Positions 34,343 to 43,501 are shown, counted from the first letter of the stretch. The stretch: 64,000 bases of DNA from Chloroflexota bacterium (GCA_005880695.1 VBGR01000033.1:1-64000), one strand, 5' to 3'. The notes: a model not told the origin generated them from the letters alone. Program-made: numbers and translations.

Positions 34343-35568
34343 GCGAGCCTCGTCAGACGGCGCTCCTGGTTCTTGAGGGACACATCATCGACTCCCTGAT
34401 CCTGCCCCAGGTCATGGACATGGTCATGGACGAGGGCGGCAACTTCACAGTCGAGGAGCTCCGCGTCGGGCAGCACAAGAACGACACCTCTTACTGCCGG
34501 ATCCAGGTGGCCGCGAGCACCGCCGAGCGCCTCGATCGCATCGTCAAGCGTGCCAGGGAGCTGGGTGCGGCGGTCGCGGAGGAGGCCCCGGCCACCCTCG
34601 AGGCGATACCCAAGGCCGGCGTCTTCCCGGAGGGCTTCTACTCGACCTCCAACCTGCCCACCCTGGTCCTGCTCGATGGCAGCTGGGTGACCGTCGAGCG
34701 GCAGGAGATGGACTGTGCCATCGCCGTGGACGAGAAGGCGGGCCGGGCCTGGTGCATCGCCTTCAGCCAGGCGCAGCCGGGCATGCGCGTCGTGGTCGGC
34801 CACCAGGGCGTGAGGGTGATGCCGCTCGAGCGATCCCGCCAGGTGGAGCTCTTCAGCTTCATGACGAGCGGGGTCTCGATCGAGAAGCCCAAAAAGCGCC
34901 TCATCTCTGAGATCGCGGGCCAGATGAAGCAGATCCGCAAAGACGGCGGCCGGATCCTGGTCGTGGGCGGTCCGGCCATCATCCACACGGGAAGCGGCCG
35001 CTACCTGTCGCGGCTGATCGAGCTCGGCTTCGTGCAGGTGCTCTTCGCCGGCAACGCGCTCGCGGCTCATGACATCGAAGCGGCGCTCTATGGGACCTCG
35101 CTCGGCATCAACCTCGAGAGCGGGCTGCCGATCGAATCCGGCCACGAGCACCACATGCGAGCGATCAACCGCGTGCGGGCAGCCGGTTCGATCCAGGCGA
35201 TGGTCGAGAGCGGGCAGCTCACGAGCGGCGTGATGAAGGCCGCGCTGGACCATGGCGTCGAGGTCGTTCTGGGCGGCAGCGTCCGCGACGACGGGCCGCT
35301 GCCCGACGTGATCACCGACGTCATCGAGGCCCAGGAGCGGATGCGCGCCGCGCTGCCGGACGTCCGGATGGCGCTGATGCTCTCGACGATGCTGCACTCG
35401 ATCGCCACCGGCAACCTCCTGCCGGCAGCGGTGCACACGGTCTGCGTCGACATGAACCCAGCCGTCGTGACCAAGCTCGCGGATCGGGGCAGCTGGCAGA
35501 GCATCGGCCTCGTCACCGACGTCGATTCCTTCCTGCGAGAGCTCGTGCTGGCGTTGGAGGCAGGATAG
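34339..35568 (+). CDS. TIGR00300-family protein (LOR/SDH domain; archaeal-type ornithine cyclodeaminase candidate)
   Basis: A 409-residue protein with an N-terminal LOR/SDH domain (about 8-100, LEGHIIDSLILPQVMDMVMD) and a C-terminal dinucleotide-binding-like domain (about 205-405) that contains GGRILVVGGPAIIHTGSGRY and ESGHEHHMRAINRVR. It matches TIGR00300. From memory, archaeal members and the C-terminal half of the cyanobacterial arginine-degrading enzyme AgrE act in ornithine/proline metabolism, so an ornithine cyclodeaminase-like activity is the leading idea. It is unrelated to standard bacterial ornithine cyclodeaminase. It lies in the carrier-ttuA-pyrF operon, overlapping pyrF by 4 nt. 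Confidence 0.78.
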   Translation: MSEPRQTALLVLEGHIIDSLILPQVMDMVMDEGGNFTVEELRVGQHKNDTSYCRIQVAASTAERLDRIVKRARELGAAVAEEAPATLEAIPKAGVFPEGFYSTSNLPTLVLLDGSWVTVERQEMDCAIAVDEKAGRAWCIAFSQAQPGMRVVVGHQGVRVMPLERSRQVELFSFMTSGVSIEKPKKRLISEIAGQMKQIRKDGGRILVVGGPAIIHTGSGRYLSRLIELGFVQVLFAGNALAAHDIEAALYGTSLGINLESGLPIESGHEHHMRAINRVRAAGSIQAMVESGQLTSGVMKAALDHGVEVVLGGSVRDDGPLPDVITDVIEAQERMRAALPDVRMALMLSTMLHSIATGNLLPAAVHTVCVDMNPAVVTKLADRGSWQSIGLVTDVDSFLRELVLALEAG

Positions 35569-35575
35569 GAAAAAG

Positions 35576-36514
35576 ATGAGCACGAAGTGGCTTCCCGCCG
35601 AGATGCCTGACCAGAGCGGCCGCATCGCCGTCGTGACCGGCGCCAACAGCGGCCTCGGCCGCATCGTCGCGAGAGAGCTGGCAGCGCGGGGCGCGAACCT
35701 TGTCCTGGCCTGTCGCGATGAGGCCAAGGGGCGCTCGACCGCCAAGGAGATCAAAGCCGCCCGGCCGGCGGCAAAGATTGAGGTGGCGGCGCTCGACCTC
35801 GCCGACCTGAGCTCGGTGCGTTCGTTCAGCGAGCGCTTCCGGGCCGGCCACGACCGGCTGGACCTCCTCGTCAACAACGCCGGCATCATGGCCGCCCCTT
35901 ACGCCCGGACGGCGGACGGCTTTGAGCTTCAGCTGGGCACCAACCACCTCGGGCACTTTGCGCTGACCGGCCTGCTGCTGGGGGCGCTCAAGGAACAGCC
36001 TGGCGCCCGCGTGGTGACCGTCAGCAGCATGGCCCACCTCGGAGGGCTGATCGAATTCAGCGACCTCACGGGCGAGCGGCACTACTCCCGCTGGCGGGCG
36101 TACGCGCAGTCGAAGCTGGCCAACCTGCTGTTTGCGTTCGAGCTGGCGCGGCGGCTCGAGGCCGCCAGGTCCAACGCCGCCAGCGTGGCGGCCCACCCCG
36201 GTTGGGCGGCGACCAACCTCCAGTTCAACGCCCCGCCGCCGCACGAGCGACTGCTGCTGCGGTTCGTGCTCAACCCGCTGATCGCCCAGAGTGAGGAGAT
36301 GGGGGCACTGCCGATCCTCTACGCGGCGACCATGCCTGGCGTGGCGTCCGGCTCCTTCATCGGGCCCGACCGGCTTGGCGGATTCCGGGGTTATCCGACC
36401 CCTGTCCGAGCGAGCGCGAGCGCGAACAATCCCGAGCTCGCGCGCCGCCTCTGGCAGGTTTCGGAGGAGCTGACCGGAGTGCGCTACGACCTACCTTCGG
36501 CTAAGGCGGCTTAG
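35576..36514 (+). CDS. Short-chain dehydrogenase/reductase (retinol dehydrogenase-like)
   Basis: A 312-residue classical SDR with TGANSGLGRI (cofactor loop), NNAGIM, the catalytic Ser in VTVSSMAHLGG and the YAQSK active site. The domain order and C-terminal extension resemble the WWOX/retinol dehydrogenase-like group, which prefers NADP(H). The substrate is unknown. Its ATG starts 7 nt after the TIGR00300 gene. The end overlaps the TAGAAT box of the next small gene. Confidence 0.88.
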   Translation: MSTKWLPAEMPDQSGRIAVVTGANSGLGRIVARELAARGANLVLACRDEAKGRSTAKEIKAARPAAKIEVAALDLADLSSVRSFSERFRAGHDRLDLLVNNAGIMAAPYARTADGFELQLGTNHLGHFALTGLLLGALKEQPGARVVTVSSMAHLGGLIEFSDLTGERHYSRWRAYAQSKLANLLFAFELARRLEAARSNAASVAAHPGWAATNLQFNAPPPHERLLLRFVLNPLIAQSEEMGALPILYAATMPGVASGSFIGPDRLGGFRGYPTPVRASASANNPELARRLWQVSEELTGVRYDLPSAKAA

Positions 36515-36517
36515 AAT
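36512..36517 (+). promoter_or_regulatory. Leaderless-type -10 box (TAGAAT)
   Basis: TAGAAT overlaps the SDR stop and ends 9 nt before the ATG at 36527, with no Shine-Dalgarno sequence between. Confidence 0.45.
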
Positions 36518-36526
36518 CGGCACGCG

Positions 36527-36676
36527 ATGGCGAAGTCCCGAGACAAGCGCGGCCGCGAGGACAAGAAGAAGAAAAAGCCGAAGGCCTCGAAGCTGGCCGC
36601 GCTGGCCAGCGTCGACTTCCGGCACCACTCGGTGACTCCGGCGGCGCCACCCGTGCCGACCCGCCCCGACGAGTAG
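36527..36676 (+). CDS. Small, strongly basic protein (49 residues)
   Basis: The frame encodes a 49-residue protein with a Lys/Arg-rich head (MAKSRDKRGREDKKKKKPKA) and a Pro-rich tail ending PVPTRPDE. No family was recognised. The composition suggests nucleic-acid or ribosome binding. The TAGAAT box placed at leaderless distance, and the fit in the 180-nt gap between the SDR and TauE genes, argue that it is real. Confidence 0.5.
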   Translation: MAKSRDKRGREDKKKKKPKASKLAALASVDFRHHSVTPAAPPVPTRPDE

Positions 36677-36695
36677 CCCGCCTAGCAGAGGCGTT

Positions 36696-37046
36696 CTGAC
36701 CACGATCGGCGCGCTGGGCGGCCTCCTGGGCGGCCTGCTCGGCGTCGGTGGTGGCTTCGTCATGGTGCCGCTCCTGGTGCTCTGGGCGAGGTTCGACGAG
36801 CACCAGGCGCACGGCACGTCACTGGCGGTCATGGTTCCCATCGCCTTCGCTGCCACCTTGATCTACTACTTCGCAGTAGGTCCGCCCGCGGTCGATCTCC
36901 GGGTGGGCGCCTTCCTGATCGCAGGGAGCATCGCCGGCGCCTACGCCGGCGGGCGCCTGAGCGACCGCATCCCAGCCCGCTGGCTCACGTTGGGCATGGC
37001 AGTGCTGCTGGCCGCAATCGGTTTGAAAGAAGTGGCGCTGCCATGA
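36696..37046 (+). CDS. Half-size TauE/SafE permease subunit A
   Basis: A 116-residue protein with about four transmembrane helices. It is read from CTG 36696 because GALGGLLGGLLGVGGGFVMV, the conserved TauE entry helix, lies before the first ATG (36762). An AGAGG motif stands 5 nt before the CTG. TauE/SafE permeases (sulfite, sulfoacetate and other anions) normally have two such halves in one chain of about 250 residues. The second half is the next gene, overlapping by 4 nt (ATGA). Confidence 0.75.
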   Translation: MTTIGALGGLLGGLLGVGGGFVMVPLLVLWARFDEHQAHGTSLAVMVPIAFAATLIYYFAVGPPAVDLRVGAFLIAGSIAGAYAGGRLSDRIPARWLTLGMAVLLAAIGLKEVALP

Positions 37047-37415
37047 CCGGCCACGACCTCCTGGCGGTGCTCGGCGGCGTCCTCATCGGCGCCTTGAGCG
37101 GGCTCATGGGCATCGGCGGCGGGACCGTCTACGTGCCCTTTCTCCTGGCCGGCTTCGGCGCCAGCCAGCAGGTCGCGCAGGGCACGTCTCTCTTCGCGAT
37201 CATCCCGACGGCGGTGTCCGGCGCCTACGCGCACGACCGAGCGGGCCACGTCGTGCGCCGGGCCCTGGGCTGGATGGCGCTGGGCGGGCTCGTCGCCGCG
37301 CCTGTCGGCGCCTTGCTGGCGGTGCATCTGCCGCGTGACGTGCTGGCCCGGCTCTTCGGCCTCCTCCTGCTCTACAGCGCCTATCGGATGTGGCCCCGTA
37401 GACTCAAGGCGGACG

Positions 37416-37435
<20 letters not shown>
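37043..37435 (+). CDS. Half-size TauE/SafE permease subunit B
   Basis: A 130-residue protein with about four helices and the repeat signature GALSGLMGIGGGTVYVPFLL, the second copy of the TauE motif seen in the preceding gene. The pair probably forms a heterodimeric permease. The substrate is unknown; sulfite or an organic sulfonate/acid is typical for the family. The end overlaps the acyl-CoA ligase start by 20 nt. Confidence 0.78.
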
Positions 37436-38899
<1,464 letters not shown>

Positions 38900-38903
<4 letters not shown>

Positions 38904-39844
38904 AGTTCGCCGTAGTCGGGGCGGGTGCAATCGGCGCCTACCTGGGAGCGCACCTGGCCCGGAGTGGGGAGGAGGTGGTGCTCATCGCCCGGGGCCCGCA
39001 CCTGTCCGCCATGCGGGAGCGCGGGGTTCGAGTCGAGAGCGCCGAGGAGGTCTTCGTCGCGCACCCCGAGTGCACCGACGACGTGACCGCCATCAGCGAC
39101 GCGGACGTGGTGTTCCTGACGGTCAAAGCGCACGCGCTGCCGGGCCTGGCGCCGGCGGTGGGCGCCGCTTTGAAGCCGGCCGCGGCGGTGCTGCCGGCGC
39201 AGAACGGCATCCCCTTCTGGTACGGGGAGCGCCTTGACTCGGTCGACCCGGGTGGGGTGATCGCGCGCAGCCTGCCGGCCCGATCCGTGATCGGCTGCAT
39301 CGCCTACCCGGCGGCCGTGATCTCGGAGCCGGGCGTCGTCCAGCACCAGGAAGGCAAGCGCTTCACGATCGGCGAGCCTGACGGCTCTCGCAGCGAGCGC
39401 TGCCAGGCGATCGCGCGGGCGCTGGTCAAGGCCGGTCTCAAATGCCCGATCAGCTCTCATATTCGGGACGAGATCTGGCTCAAGCTCCTCGGCAACGCGA
39501 CGGTTAACCCCGTCAGCGCACTCAGCCGGGCTCCGCTGGACCGGTTGCTGGAAGCGCCGGAGACCCGCGACCTGGTTCGCGAGATGATGCTCGAGGTCGA
39601 GGCGGTAGCTCGCGCCATGGGAGCTTCGATCGAGGTGGGCGTCGAAAAGCGCCTCCAGGGCATTGCCGGCGTAGGCGCGCACAAGACCTCGATGTTGCAG
39701 GACGTGGAGGCCGGGCGGCCTCTGGAGGTGGACGCCCTGCTGGGCTCGGTGGTCGAGCTGGCCGGGCGGCACTCGGTTGCGGTCCCGAACCTGCGCGTGA
39801 TCTACGCCCTGGCCAAGCTGCTCGACCAGGCCAAATCCGCCTAA
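38900..39844 (+). CDS. panE: 2-dehydropantoate 2-reductase (PanE/ApbA family)
   Basis: A 314-residue NADPH-dependent ketopantoate reductase-like protein. The Rossmann loop is VVGAGAIGAYLGAHLAR, and LPAQNGIPFWY and the catalytic Lys segment IWLKLLGNATVNPVSAL are present. The C-terminal helical domain (about 175-310) is complete. It would supply pantoate for CoA; its coupling (TTGA overlap) with an acyl-CoA ligase raises the option of another 2-keto acid substrate. Confidence 0.85.
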
Positions 39845-39854
39845 CGTTTTCAGG

Positions 39855-39884
39855 TTGACGCAGCGCGGCAAACCGGCGTAGTCT
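39855..39884 (+). promoter_or_regulatory. Sigma70-type promoter of the acyl-CoA dehydrogenase gene
   Basis: TTGACG (39855-39860), an 18-nt spacer and TAGTCT (39879-39884) give a good housekeeping promoter. The start is predicted near 39891, leaving a leader of about 55 nt with an AAGGAG motif. Confidence 0.65.
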
Positions 39885-39900
39885 GCTCACAAGTAGAACG

Positions 39901-39914
39901 GTACGTACGCGTAC
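39901..39914 (+). promoter_or_regulatory. Palindromic operator candidate for the TetR regulator
   Basis: GTACG-TACG-CGTAC is an inverted repeat (5-bp arms, 4-nt centre) about 10 nt past the predicted start site. The position suits repression. The TetR gene at 41154 is in the same unit, so it is the likely ligand-responsive binder. Confidence 0.55.
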
Positions 39915-39945
39915 TGATTCAAGCCAGCGCAAGAAGGAGCAACGA

Positions 39946-41139
39946 ATGCTTTCGTTCCAGCTCACCGACGAGCAGCGGGAGATCCGCGACTGGGTCCACG
40001 ACTTCGCGGAGCGCGAGATCCGGCCGGTCGCGCCGGAGTACGACGAGACCGAGGAATTTCCTTGGGACGTGATCAAGAAGGCGGCCAAGGTCGGCCTCTA
40101 CTCAGTCGACTTCATCCAGCAGACATACGCCGATGAGACCGGCCTCATGCCGGCGCTGGTCGCAGAGGAGCTCTCCTGGGGTTGCGCGGGCATCGCGCTC
40201 GCTCTGACCGGGACGCAGCTGCCGGTGGCGGCGATCTTCGGCCAGGGCACCCCGGAGCAGATCGCGACCTGGATCCCGGCCTGTTACGGCAGTCCGGAAA
40301 ACCCGAAGGTGGGTGCTTTTGCCGTCACCGAGCCGGAAGCGGGGTCGGACGTGTCCTCGATGAAGACCCGCGCAATCCGGAACAACGGCGACTGGGTCTT
40401 GAACGGCCAGAAGATCTTCATCACGAACGGCGGGATCGCCGACGTCCACGTCGTGGTGGCAGCCGTCGAACCGGAGCTTGGCAGCCGGGGCCAGGCCAGC
40501 TTTGTGATCCCGCCCGGCACCAAGGGCCTGACCCAGGGCAAGAAGGAGAAGAAGATGGGCATCCGGGCCTCCCACACGGCGGAGGTTCTGCTTGACGACG
40601 TCAGAGTGCCGGCCGACTGCCTGCTCGGCGGCCAGGAGCGCCTCGACGCCAAGCTGGCGAAGGCTCGCTCGGGCGAGCACAGCCGCTCCTCGGTCGCGCT
40701 CAAGACCTTTGAGATGACCCGGCCGGTGGTAGGCGCCTCGGCGCTGGGCATCGCCCGCGCCGCCCTCGAGTTCTCGCTCAAGTACGCCAAAGAGCGCAAA
40801 CAGTTCGGCAAGGCGATCATCGACAACGAGGCGATCGCGTTCAAGCTGGCCGATATGGCGGTCGAGATCGAGGCCGCCCGGCTCCTGGTCTGGCACGCGC
40901 TCTGGATGAGCCGCAACGGTGGCGAGTTCAAGAAGGCCGAGGGCTCCATGGCCAAGCTCAAGTGCGGCGAGGTGGCCGTCAGGGTCACCGAGGAAGCGAT
41001 CCAGATCTGCGGCGGCTACGGCTACGTCCGGGAGTTCCCGGTCGAGAAGTGGCACCGCGACTCCAAGATCTACACGCTCTTCGAGGGCACTTCAGAGATC
41101 CAGCGGCTGGTCATCTCCCGCGCCCTGGCGGCCGGCTGA
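39946..41139 (+). CDS. Acyl-CoA dehydrogenase
   Basis: A 397-residue FAD enzyme of the medium/short-chain type: N-terminal helical domain, FAVTEPEAGSDVSSMKTRAI (flavin/substrate region), ICGGYGYVREFPVEKWHRDS and catalytic Glu380 in YTLFEGTSEIQRLVI. It catalyses the first oxidation step of beta-oxidation or of a branched-chain pathway; chain length is not resolved. AAGGAG stands 6 nt before the ATG. It is first in a unit with a TetR gene 14 nt downstream. Confidence 0.93.
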   Translation: MLSFQLTDEQREIRDWVHDFAEREIRPVAPEYDETEEFPWDVIKKAAKVGLYSVDFIQQTYADETGLMPALVAEELSWGCAGIALALTGTQLPVAAIFGQGTPEQIATWIPACYGSPENPKVGAFAVTEPEAGSDVSSMKTRAIRNNGDWVLNGQKIFITNGGIADVHVVVAAVEPELGSRGQASFVIPPGTKGLTQGKKEKKMGIRASHTAEVLLDDVRVPADCLLGGQERLDAKLAKARSGEHSRSSVALKTFEMTRPVVGASALGIARAALEFSLKYAKERKQFGKAIIDNEAIAFKLADMAVEIEAARLLVWHALWMSRNGGEFKKAEGSMAKLKCGEVAVRVTEEAIQICGGYGYVREFPVEKWHRDSKIYTLFEGTSEIQRLVISRALAAG

Positions 41140-41153
41140 TCGGCTCCCCCGCG

Positions 41154-41747
41154 GTGGCAGTCAGCACCCGGCGCCGGGAGGAGCGCAGGGAGGCACGGCT
41201 GGGCCGGCTCCTGGGCGCGGCGCTCGAAATCCTGGCCGACCGCGGCTACTACGAGACGTCCGTCGACCAGGTCGTGGCTTCGGCCCGAACCTCCAAGACG
41301 GCCTTCTACGAGTTCTTCGATTCGAAGGAGGACTGCGTCCGTGAGCTGCTGGCCCGCGAAGGCGGCGCCCTGATCCACGAGGTGACGTCGGAGGCCGCGC
41401 AGGGCGCCGGCCACCGCGATCGCCTGCGCCGAGGCATCCGCGCTTTCGTCCACTCCTGCGCGGAGCGGCGCACGCTGGCCCGAGTTCTGGTCGTGGAGTC
41501 GGTCGGCGTCAGCCCCCGGATCGAGGAGGTCCGGCACACTCTGCAAGGCCGCTTCGCGGCGGTTGTCGAAGAGGAGGTCCGGCGGGCGGCCCAGGACGGC
41601 GATGAGCTCTACGCGGCGGTCGACCCGGTGGTGTTCGGGCGGGCAGTGGTTGGGGCGGTCTCCGAAGCGACCGGGCATTTCCTGGCCCAGCCGCAAGCCG
41701 ATCCGGAGGCGCTCGCCGCCAGCCTCTGCCGGATCTTCGCGCCCTAG
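41154..41747 (+). CDS. TetR/AcrR-family transcriptional regulator
   Basis: A 197-residue repressor. The N-terminal helix-turn-helix is LLGAALEILADRGYYETSVD then QVVASARTSKTAFYEFFDS. The C-terminal ligand domain (about 80-190) is helical and includes LARVLVVESVGVSPRIEEVR. Location behind the acyl-CoA dehydrogenase gene, and the palindrome in that promoter, point to autoregulated, acyl-CoA-responsive control. The start is GTG 41154; there is no strong Shine-Dalgarno, and longer readings run into the dehydrogenase gene. Confidence 0.88.
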   Translation: MAVSTRRREERREARLGRLLGAALEILADRGYYETSVDQVVASARTSKTAFYEFFDSKEDCVRELLAREGGALIHEVTSEAAQGAGHRDRLRRGIRAFVHSCAERRTLARVLVVESVGVSPRIEEVRHTLQGRFAAVVEEEVRRAAQDGDELYAAVDPVVFGRAVVGAVSEATGHFLAQPQADPEALAASLCRIFAP

Positions 41748-41788
41748 CGGACTGCACTGCCATTGAAGTGGGGAAGGACCCGCCCAGG

Positions 41789-41817
41789 TTGACAAGCGAA
41801 CATGCGTTCGCTATTCT
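41789..41817 (+). promoter_or_regulatory. SOS promoter: LexA box inside a strong sigma70 promoter
   Basis: TTGACA (41789-41794), a 17-nt spacer and TATTCT (41812-41817). The spacer contains CGAACATGCGTTCG (41797-41810), a perfect Gram-positive LexA box. It drives the 128-codon gene at 41828, about 4 nt past the predicted start. Confidence 0.85.
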
Positions 41818-41827
41818 TATCGCCAGC

Positions 41828-42214
41828 ATGCGCACCCTGGCCACTCAGGTCCGACTCCGGCGGTTGCTCCGCGCTTACGGAGCTGAAGCCGATCGGCTCC
41901 TGGCCGATCCGATCGGGGCTCCGTTCGCGCGCCGCAAGCTGGCCGAGCTCGCGGCGGCGGTCCGAGAGGCCTGGGTTGAGGATTCGACGACGGTCGCCAT
42001 CCCGTCCGTCCGGCGCCACGTGAACCGGGCTTTGGCGGCGGTTGACGCCTCGATCGCGGCCCTGGAGCGGCCCTCGGCGGATCCCCGGCGGCTGGCCGGC
42101 GAGCTCCAGGAGGCCGCGCTGCCGCTGATCCTCATGCTGCGCTCGCTCGAAGAGGTACCCGAACGGCAGCTCCTCGACTGGATCGGAGCGGCGCACCTGG
42201 CCAGGACGGCCTAG
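41828..42214 (+). CDS. Uncharacterised SOS-controlled helical protein
   Basis: A 128-residue soluble protein. The start is ATG 41828, because the promoter and LexA box end only 10 nt upstream; the frame is open further left but lies in the promoter. It is almost all alpha-helical by composition and Arg/Ala/Leu-rich: segments at about 1-25, 33-51, 60-82, 86-107 and 112-126. It has no cysteine, membrane helix, signal peptide or known catalytic motif. Basic residues cluster at 9-15 and 62-67, so nucleic-acid binding is conceivable. Function is unknown, but the regulation places it in the DNA-damage response. Confidence 0.72.
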   Translation: MRTLATQVRLRRLLRAYGAEADRLLADPIGAPFARRKLAELAAAVREAWVEDSTTVAIPSVRRHVNRALAAVDASIAALERPSADPRRLAGELQEAALPLILMLRSLEEVPERQLLDWIGAAHLARTA

Positions 42215-42234
42215 CCCGGCCCCGGCTCCCGATT

Positions 42235-42240
42235 TAGAAT
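42235..42240 (+). promoter_or_regulatory. Leaderless-type -10 box (TAGAAT)
   Basis: TAGAAT ends 7 nt before the ATG at 42248, exactly the spacing for a transcript that begins at the start codon. Confidence 0.5.
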
Positions 42241-42247
42241 TCGGGCG

Positions 42248-42640
42248 ATGGACCTCCAGCCTCTGAAGCTGTTCGAGGGGTACTCCGACAAGGAGCTCCG
42301 GAACATGGCCAAGTCCATGAAAGAGGTCCGCCACAACGCCGGCACCGAGATCATGGTCAAAGGCGGCAGTGGCGTCGGCTTCATGATCATCCTGGAGGGC
42401 AATGCCGAAGTCCACACGCCCGACGGCCGAATCCGCGAGCTGGGGCCCTTCGACCACTTCGGCGAGATGGCGCTGCTCGACCACGAACGGCGCTCGGCGA
42501 CCGTCATCGCCAAAACCGACCTCCGGCTGGCGGCCGTCCCGGAATGGAGCTTCGAGGACTTCCTGAAGGAGCACCCGGACATCTCGATCCGGCTCCTCAA
42601 GACGCTCAGCCGCCGGCTCCGCGAAGCCGAAGCCACCTAA
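42248..42640 (+). CDS. Single-domain cyclic-nucleotide-binding protein
   Basis: A 130-residue protein that consists of one CNB (Crp-like effector) domain. The phosphate-binding cassette reads FGEMALLDHERRSATVIAKT, and the C-terminal helix (LKTLSRRLREAEA) resembles the Crp dimer helix. No helix-turn-helix DNA-binding domain follows, so it is not a transcription factor by itself. It may sense cAMP or another nucleotide and act through a partner. The classical Arg of the cassette (RRSATV) is present. It has its own leaderless promoter. Confidence 0.85.
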   Translation: MDLQPLKLFEGYSDKELRNMAKSMKEVRHNAGTEIMVKGGSGVGFMIILEGNAEVHTPDGRIRELGPFDHFGEMALLDHERRSATVIAKTDLRLAAVPEWSFEDFLKEHPDISIRLLKTLSRRLREAEAT

Positions 42641-42681
42641 ACGCTGGCAGGCAACCGAGGCCGCCTCGCCTCCCCCGTGAG

Positions 42682-42746
42682 ATCGATGATTGCTAGAACA
42701 GTCATTATCGATAGCGATTTGCGAGCGCTAGTGGGGCTTCGGCCCC
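42682..42746. terminator. Convergent intergenic hairpins
   Basis: Between two converging genes lie an imperfect inverted repeat (ATCGATGAT at 42682 and ATTATCGAT at 42704) and a compact GGGGC-TTCG-GCCCC tetraloop hairpin (42733-42746). The second is a likely terminator for either strand, although the T-run is weak. The rest of the 135-nt gap shows nothing else. Confidence 0.4.
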
Positions 42747-42775
42747 TCCACAAGACCCTCCTCCCCTGGTTCGTT

Positions 42776-42994
42776 TCAACCGAGGATGCGCTGGACGTCG
42801 GTTGAGCTGATGCGACCCTCGGCGGCAACTTTCCCGTGCCGGAGGACGACAGGGACCCGGAAGTCGTAGAGGCGGAGCAGCTCGGCATCGGCATCGACAT
42901 CGAGCGGCACGACCTCCACGCCGGCGGCCTCGAGGGTGGCCTGGGCCTGATCGCAGAGGTGGCAGCCCTTGCGCGTCACCAGCTCAACCCGCAA
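42776..42994 (-). CDS. Glutaredoxin-like thiol-disulfide protein
   Basis: A 72-residue thioredoxin-fold protein. It has the CxxC site GCHLC (Cys11, Cys14), the cis-Pro loop RVPVVL and a short C-terminal helix, as in the glutaredoxin-like DUF836/Grx-type mini-redoxins. It probably reduces protein disulfides or passes electrons to a reductase. The start is a TTG behind a TAGGCT -10 box. It has its own promoter directly after the LysM gene stop. Confidence 0.85.
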   Translation of the reverse strand: MRVELVTRKGCHLCDQAQATLEAAGVEVVPLDVDADAELLRLYDFRVPVVLRHGKVAAEGRISSTDVQRILG

Positions 42995-43004
42995 AGCCAG
43001 GCAG

Positions 43005-43010
43005 AGCCTA
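43005..43010 (-). promoter_or_regulatory. Leaderless-type -10 box (TAGGCT) for the glutaredoxin gene
   Basis: On the minus strand, TAGGCT ends 10 nt before the TTG start at 42994. Confidence 0.35.
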
Positions 43011-43022
43011 GCGTGTAAATGG

Positions 43023-43340
43023 CTAGCGGCTTGGAATCTCGAGGGTCTGCCCCACCTCGATCAAGGGCGAGCGAAGATGGTTCGCCTGCTCGATGTCCCA
43101 GATCTTCGCGCGCACGTCCGAGCCCGGGTAGCGCGCCGCGGAGATCGACCAGAGCGTGTCTCCGGGCTGCACCGTGACCGCCTCGTAGGACGCCGGCGCC
43201 TGGCCTTCCGCCGCGCGGGCCAGGCCCAGCGAGAGCACCACAGCGGCGCCCAGCACGAGGCCGGTTCGGGCAAGCCGCCCGGGCCAGGGGCTGCGTGGTC
43301 GCAGACGCCGGTATGACCAAACATCTCGAGCGGCGTACAT
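43023..43340 (-). CDS. LysM-domain membrane protein, YneA-like SOS cell-division inhibitor candidate
   Basis: A 105-residue protein with a basic cytoplasmic head (1-24, many Arg), one transmembrane helix (about 26-44) and a LysM domain (54-103, VTVQPGDTLWSISAARYPG ... IEVGQTLEIP). This is the YneA layout: a short membrane protein with an outside LysM domain that delays division after DNA damage. As in Bacillus it is divergent from lexA. A perfect LexA box sits in its promoter. The function is inferred from architecture, neighbour and regulation. Confidence 0.82.
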   Translation of the reverse strand: MYAARDVWSYRRLRPRSPWPGRLARTGLVLGAAVVLSLGLARAAEGQAPASYEAVTVQPGDTLWSISAARYPGSDVRAKIWDIEQANHLRSPLIEVGQTLEIPSR

Positions 43341-43350
43341 TTGTTCGCGA

Positions 43351-43380
43351 AGTATAGGGCGAACATGCGTTCGCCGTCAA
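43351..43380 (-). promoter_or_regulatory. SOS promoter of the LysM gene
   Basis: On the minus strand: TTGACG (43380-43375), an 18-nt spacer and TATACT (43356-43351), 10 nt before the ATG. The spacer contains CGAACATGCGTTCG (plus-strand 43360-43373), identical over 14 bases to the box at 41797. Confidence 0.85.
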
Positions 43381-43501
43381 CTTCTGCGGCCGGCGCAGGA
43401 CCTGACGGGGTACCCTTCACACGAAAGAAATTCGGTGGGCCTTTTTGGGTCTGACTCTGACGAAGGACGACCCCACCCACGCCGTCGTAATTCGCGGTCT
43501 C

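Noticed and set aside
34267-35889. 540-codon minus-strand frame over the TIGR00300 gene
   Set aside because: Antisense shadow. It starts and ends inside well-supported plus-strand genes and has no recognisable motif.
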